From positions 1-7,580 of the forward strand of contig JAPUKV010000178.1 in assembly GCA_027295475.1 (NCBI GenBank): DNA of 7,580 bases. Direction: 5' to 3'. Below are positions 6,601 through 7,580 of this stretch, piece by piece. The notes beneath the pieces were generated by a model that saw nothing but the letters and a program-made list of their open reading frames with translations, was not told where the DNA came from and did not search any database. The position numbers and the translations under genes are program-made. This DNA comes from Pseudomonadota bacterium (GTDB lineage: Bacteria > Pseudomonadota > Gammaproteobacteria > Woeseiales > Woeseiaceae). The stretch's first letter is position 1. Each line of letters starts with the position of its first letter.

Positions 6601-6822
6601 GCCGGTCTTTTTTCGCTGGCAACAGGCCTCGGCGGCAAATCGCTGCTATGGGGTCCCGTCGCAACAAGCATGGTATTCGGACTTTTTGTCGCAACGACAC
6701 TTACCTTGTTTATCGTGCCGGTATTATTCCGCTCATTCATTCGCCTGCGTGATCACCGCGTCCGTAACGCCCTGCTGCATATAATGCGCATGGGCCGCGC
6801 CATTCCCCGGAAGGGCATCTAA
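3673..6822 (+). CDS. RND efflux permease (HAE1/AcrB-like)
   Basis: A full-length 1049-residue inner-membrane pump (AcrB is 1049). It exports hydrophobic or amphiphilic compounds from periplasm or membrane, driven by protons. The usual plan is visible: TM1 (about 12-31) followed by the conserved MPREQDPE; a first periplasmic porter region to about 335; TM2-TM6 (342-488); an amphipathic linker; TM7 (about 532-549); a second porter region; TM8-TM12 (867-1022). TM4 carries the proton-relay pair D404-D405 in GMLVDDAVVVVEALYYR. TM11 keeps the Arg and Thr equivalent to AcrB R971 and T978 (RVIPILMT). In TM10 the AcrB Lys940 position is N934 (GIAVNAAIVMID), as in a large subclass of related pumps. The ATG overlaps the adaptor stop (ATGA), so translation is coupled. 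Substrate cannot be read from the sequence; no outer-membrane channel gene is adjacent. No heavy-metal (CusA) signatures are seen. Confidence 0.95.
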   Translation: MKFVRTLLTNHPLVNILFSVVLVMGFLSFVQMPREQDPEINFNVVSINTFLPGAAAADVEQLVTGPLEDALRNVQDIKFVASTSREGISDIFVRFRELSEREFDKRVTDVRREIQSKANDELPEDIEDPYVLEITSSNGFPTAMVVVVGQADDESLRRQGKLIKEELERIPGVDRVAAFGFNEPELQVEINPRALASRGLTAADVADQLRESFRDISAGKIDVASEAWLVRVRGKTAEPEALANFMVSPRAAPQNKFPLDQIATVRRGHEEARQAISFEGRPAISMSITKVSFTNTLDLVDRINAYVDEKNELLAGTGISMVLSDDQTEKTRQALKVMQRNAGLGLFLVLGVCWLFLGLRIASLVTLGIAFSIAGTFWVLNIIGNTVNVAVLLGIVIVLGMLVDDAVVVVEALYYRLQRGQEVLTAALDALREVARPVTSAVLTTICAFTPLMLLPGILGDFMFIIPLVVTVGLLVSLVEAFWILPSHVINTTKRTLSPSDHLQDWRSRYTHLVRVKYTRALAYVFRRPKRFFLASGVALALSIAMVVTDQVRVQFFSNDPMQLFYVNVDMPADSPIEGTLAQTERVERRIRPLIHDHELRASTVISGVKFIREEVLFGDQYGQIQVSLQPKTRGGRSVSEIVDSIREAALEAAGDAEITYFEMVQGPPVSRDVSVKVRSDDFDELRAATDAVKEIVRRIDGAENVEDNDVPGRLELTLILDERAVRQAGTNPGTVARLLRLHMDGEIVGFTRHAGEKVELRVRGPRRVLQDINTVLDDPIVLPGGGTTTFLALTDTSVGRSSGTIRRYNYRRSITVEADLNALLVNTLAANNIINSEWQKIRTQYPTTDLDFSGAFDDIQESLDSMLILFLFGLGLIYLVLATQFRSYFQPMLIIVTVPMAFTGVVFGLFITQQTLSLYTIYGIVALTGIAVNAAIVMIDATNTRIAGGMRPLHAIMYAARRRVIPILMTTLTTIAGLFSLATGLGGKSLLWGPVATSMVFGLFVATTLTLFIVPVLFRSFIRLRDHRVRNALLHIMRMGRAIPRKGI
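6809..6815 (+). promoter_or_regulatory. Ribosome binding site of the FAD oxidoreductase inside the permease 3' end
   Basis: GGAAGGG lies 9 nt before the ATG at 6825 and within the last codons of the permease gene, so the third gene has its own good initiation site although it has no promoter of its own in the 2-bp gap. Confidence 0.6.
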
Positions 6823-6824
6823 CT

Positions 6825-7580
6825 ATGAACATAGTGTCAGATACATGGACCAAACCGATTGAGACGCCGTCTGTATGTCCGACATCGGCCGATGTCGTCA
6901 TTATCGGCGGCGGCATCGTCGGCGTATCGACAGCCTGGTTCCTGGCGCAGGATGGCGTGAATGTCGTGCTTTGCGAAAAGGGGCACATCGCCGGAGAACA
7001 GTCGAGCCGCAACTGGGGCTGGATTCGCAAACAGGGCCGGGATGTTCGCGAACTGCCTATGATGATCGAGAGCCATCGCATCTGGCGAAGTTTCGAGGAA
7101 GAGACCGGTGAAGACGTCGGTTATGCAGAGGGCGGCTGTTATTACCTCGCCGCCACAAAGAAGGACGTGGAAAACTATGAGAGCTGGATGCCCACGGCCA
7201 GGGAGTTCGAGCTGGATACTCGGGTCCTTCACGGAGACGAATTGGCCAAGCACATTGAGAATACATCGCAGACGTGGCCCGGAGCGCTGTACACGGCCAG
7301 CGATGGGCGTGCCGAGCCACACAAGGCAGCACCGGCGATCGCCCGGGTCGCCAGCCGGCTTGGTGCGACGATACTGACCGGCTGCGCCGTCCGGGGTCTC
7401 GAGACTGAGGCAGGTAGCGTATCAGCCGTCGTGACCGAGCACGGCACGATTAAAACCCCGGCTGTACTCTGCGCGGCGGGTGCCTGGTCATCGATGTTCT
7501 GTCGCTCACTCGGTATATCGCTGCCGCAGTTGAAGGTCAAAGGAACTGTTGCACGCACCGCAGCGGGTCCAAAAATACTG
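6825..7580 (+). CDS. FAD-dependent oxidoreductase (DAO family), C-terminus cut by window edge
   Basis: An open frame of 252 codons runs to the window edge without a stop; the family is usually about 400-450 residues, so the C-terminal 40% is missing. A Rossmann dinucleotide-binding fold opens the domain: ADVVIIGGGIVGVSTAWFLA (22-41) with the G-x-G-x-x-G at 28-33, and a strand ending in the ribose-binding acid E51 (VVLCEKG). SSRNWGWIRKQGRD (60-73) is typical of DAO-fold glycine/D-amino-acid/sarcosine-type oxidases and dehydrogenases, where it lies over the flavin. VLCAAGAWSS (about 215-224) is the second conserved FAD contact. Such enzymes oxidise amine carbon-nitrogen bonds of amino acids or their derivatives; the substrate is unknown here. 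No signal peptide; a roughly 20-residue tail precedes the fold. The start lies 2 bp after the permease stop, so it belongs to the efflux operon. What lies downstream is outside the window. Confidence 0.88.
   Translation, partial: MNIVSDTWTKPIETPSVCPTSADVVIIGGGIVGVSTAWFLAQDGVNVVLCEKGHIAGEQSSRNWGWIRKQGRDVRELPMMIESHRIWRSFEEETGEDVGYAEGGCYYLAATKKDVENYESWMPTAREFELDTRVLHGDELAKHIENTSQTWPGALYTASDGRAEPHKAAPAIARVASRLGATILTGCAVRGLETEAGSVSAVVTEHGTIKTPAVLCAAGAWSSMFCRSLGISLPQLKVKGTVARTAAGPKIL

Overview
The window looks like chromosomal DNA of a proteobacterium, most likely a gammaproteobacterium and perhaps an uncultured marine or sediment lineage. This rests on an RND efflux operon with a MexA/AcrA-type adaptor and a REQDPE-type permease, a YhhW-like pirin, moderate-to-high GC in most genes (about 60% in two sampled lines of the permease gene), and short CCGCT...AGCGG intergenic repeats. 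The lineage is an inference; no rRNA or marker gene is present.

Left part (1-730), accessory-looking. A minus-strand NTF2/SnoaL-like gene runs off the left edge. It is clearly AT-richer (120 of 273 bases are G/C) than the rest. Upstream of it lies about 200 bp with four imperfect CCGC(T)...(A)GCGG motifs. Next to these is the severed C-terminal end of a DUF3604 protein (527-706, minus strand), which ends in the family's usual IWYTP terminus but has no 5' part. The break falls at a perfect 8-bp inverted repeat (708-726) next to the stop codon of the pirin gene.

Middle part (728-2539), minus strand. A two-gene unit: an exported, methyltransferase-fold protein of the COG4798 type, followed 27 bp later by a pirin-family bicupin with the complete His/His/His/Glu metal site. 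Shine-Dalgarno positions place the methyltransferase start at an ATG (2539) rather than the upstream GTG, and support a GTG start for pirin.

A 126-bp divergent intergenic region (2540-2665) holds a perfect 7-bp hairpin, a TATAAT box facing right and a weak promoter candidate facing left.

Right part (2666-7580), plus strand. A tightly packed operon: periplasmic adaptor (HlyD/AcrA type), RND permease (HAE1 type, ATGA overlap with the adaptor), and a DAO-family FAD-dependent oxidoreductase that starts 2 bp after the permease stop and runs off the right edge. No outer-membrane channel or regulator gene is adjacent, so the pump probably borrows a TolC-type channel. The oxidoreductase is the unusual partner. 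I see no CRISPR, tRNA, rRNA, insertion sequence or phage gene. I do not see a convincing new defence or mobile system; the most notable points are the pump/oxidoreductase coupling, the decapitated DUF3604 gene with its junction hairpin, and the repeat cluster.
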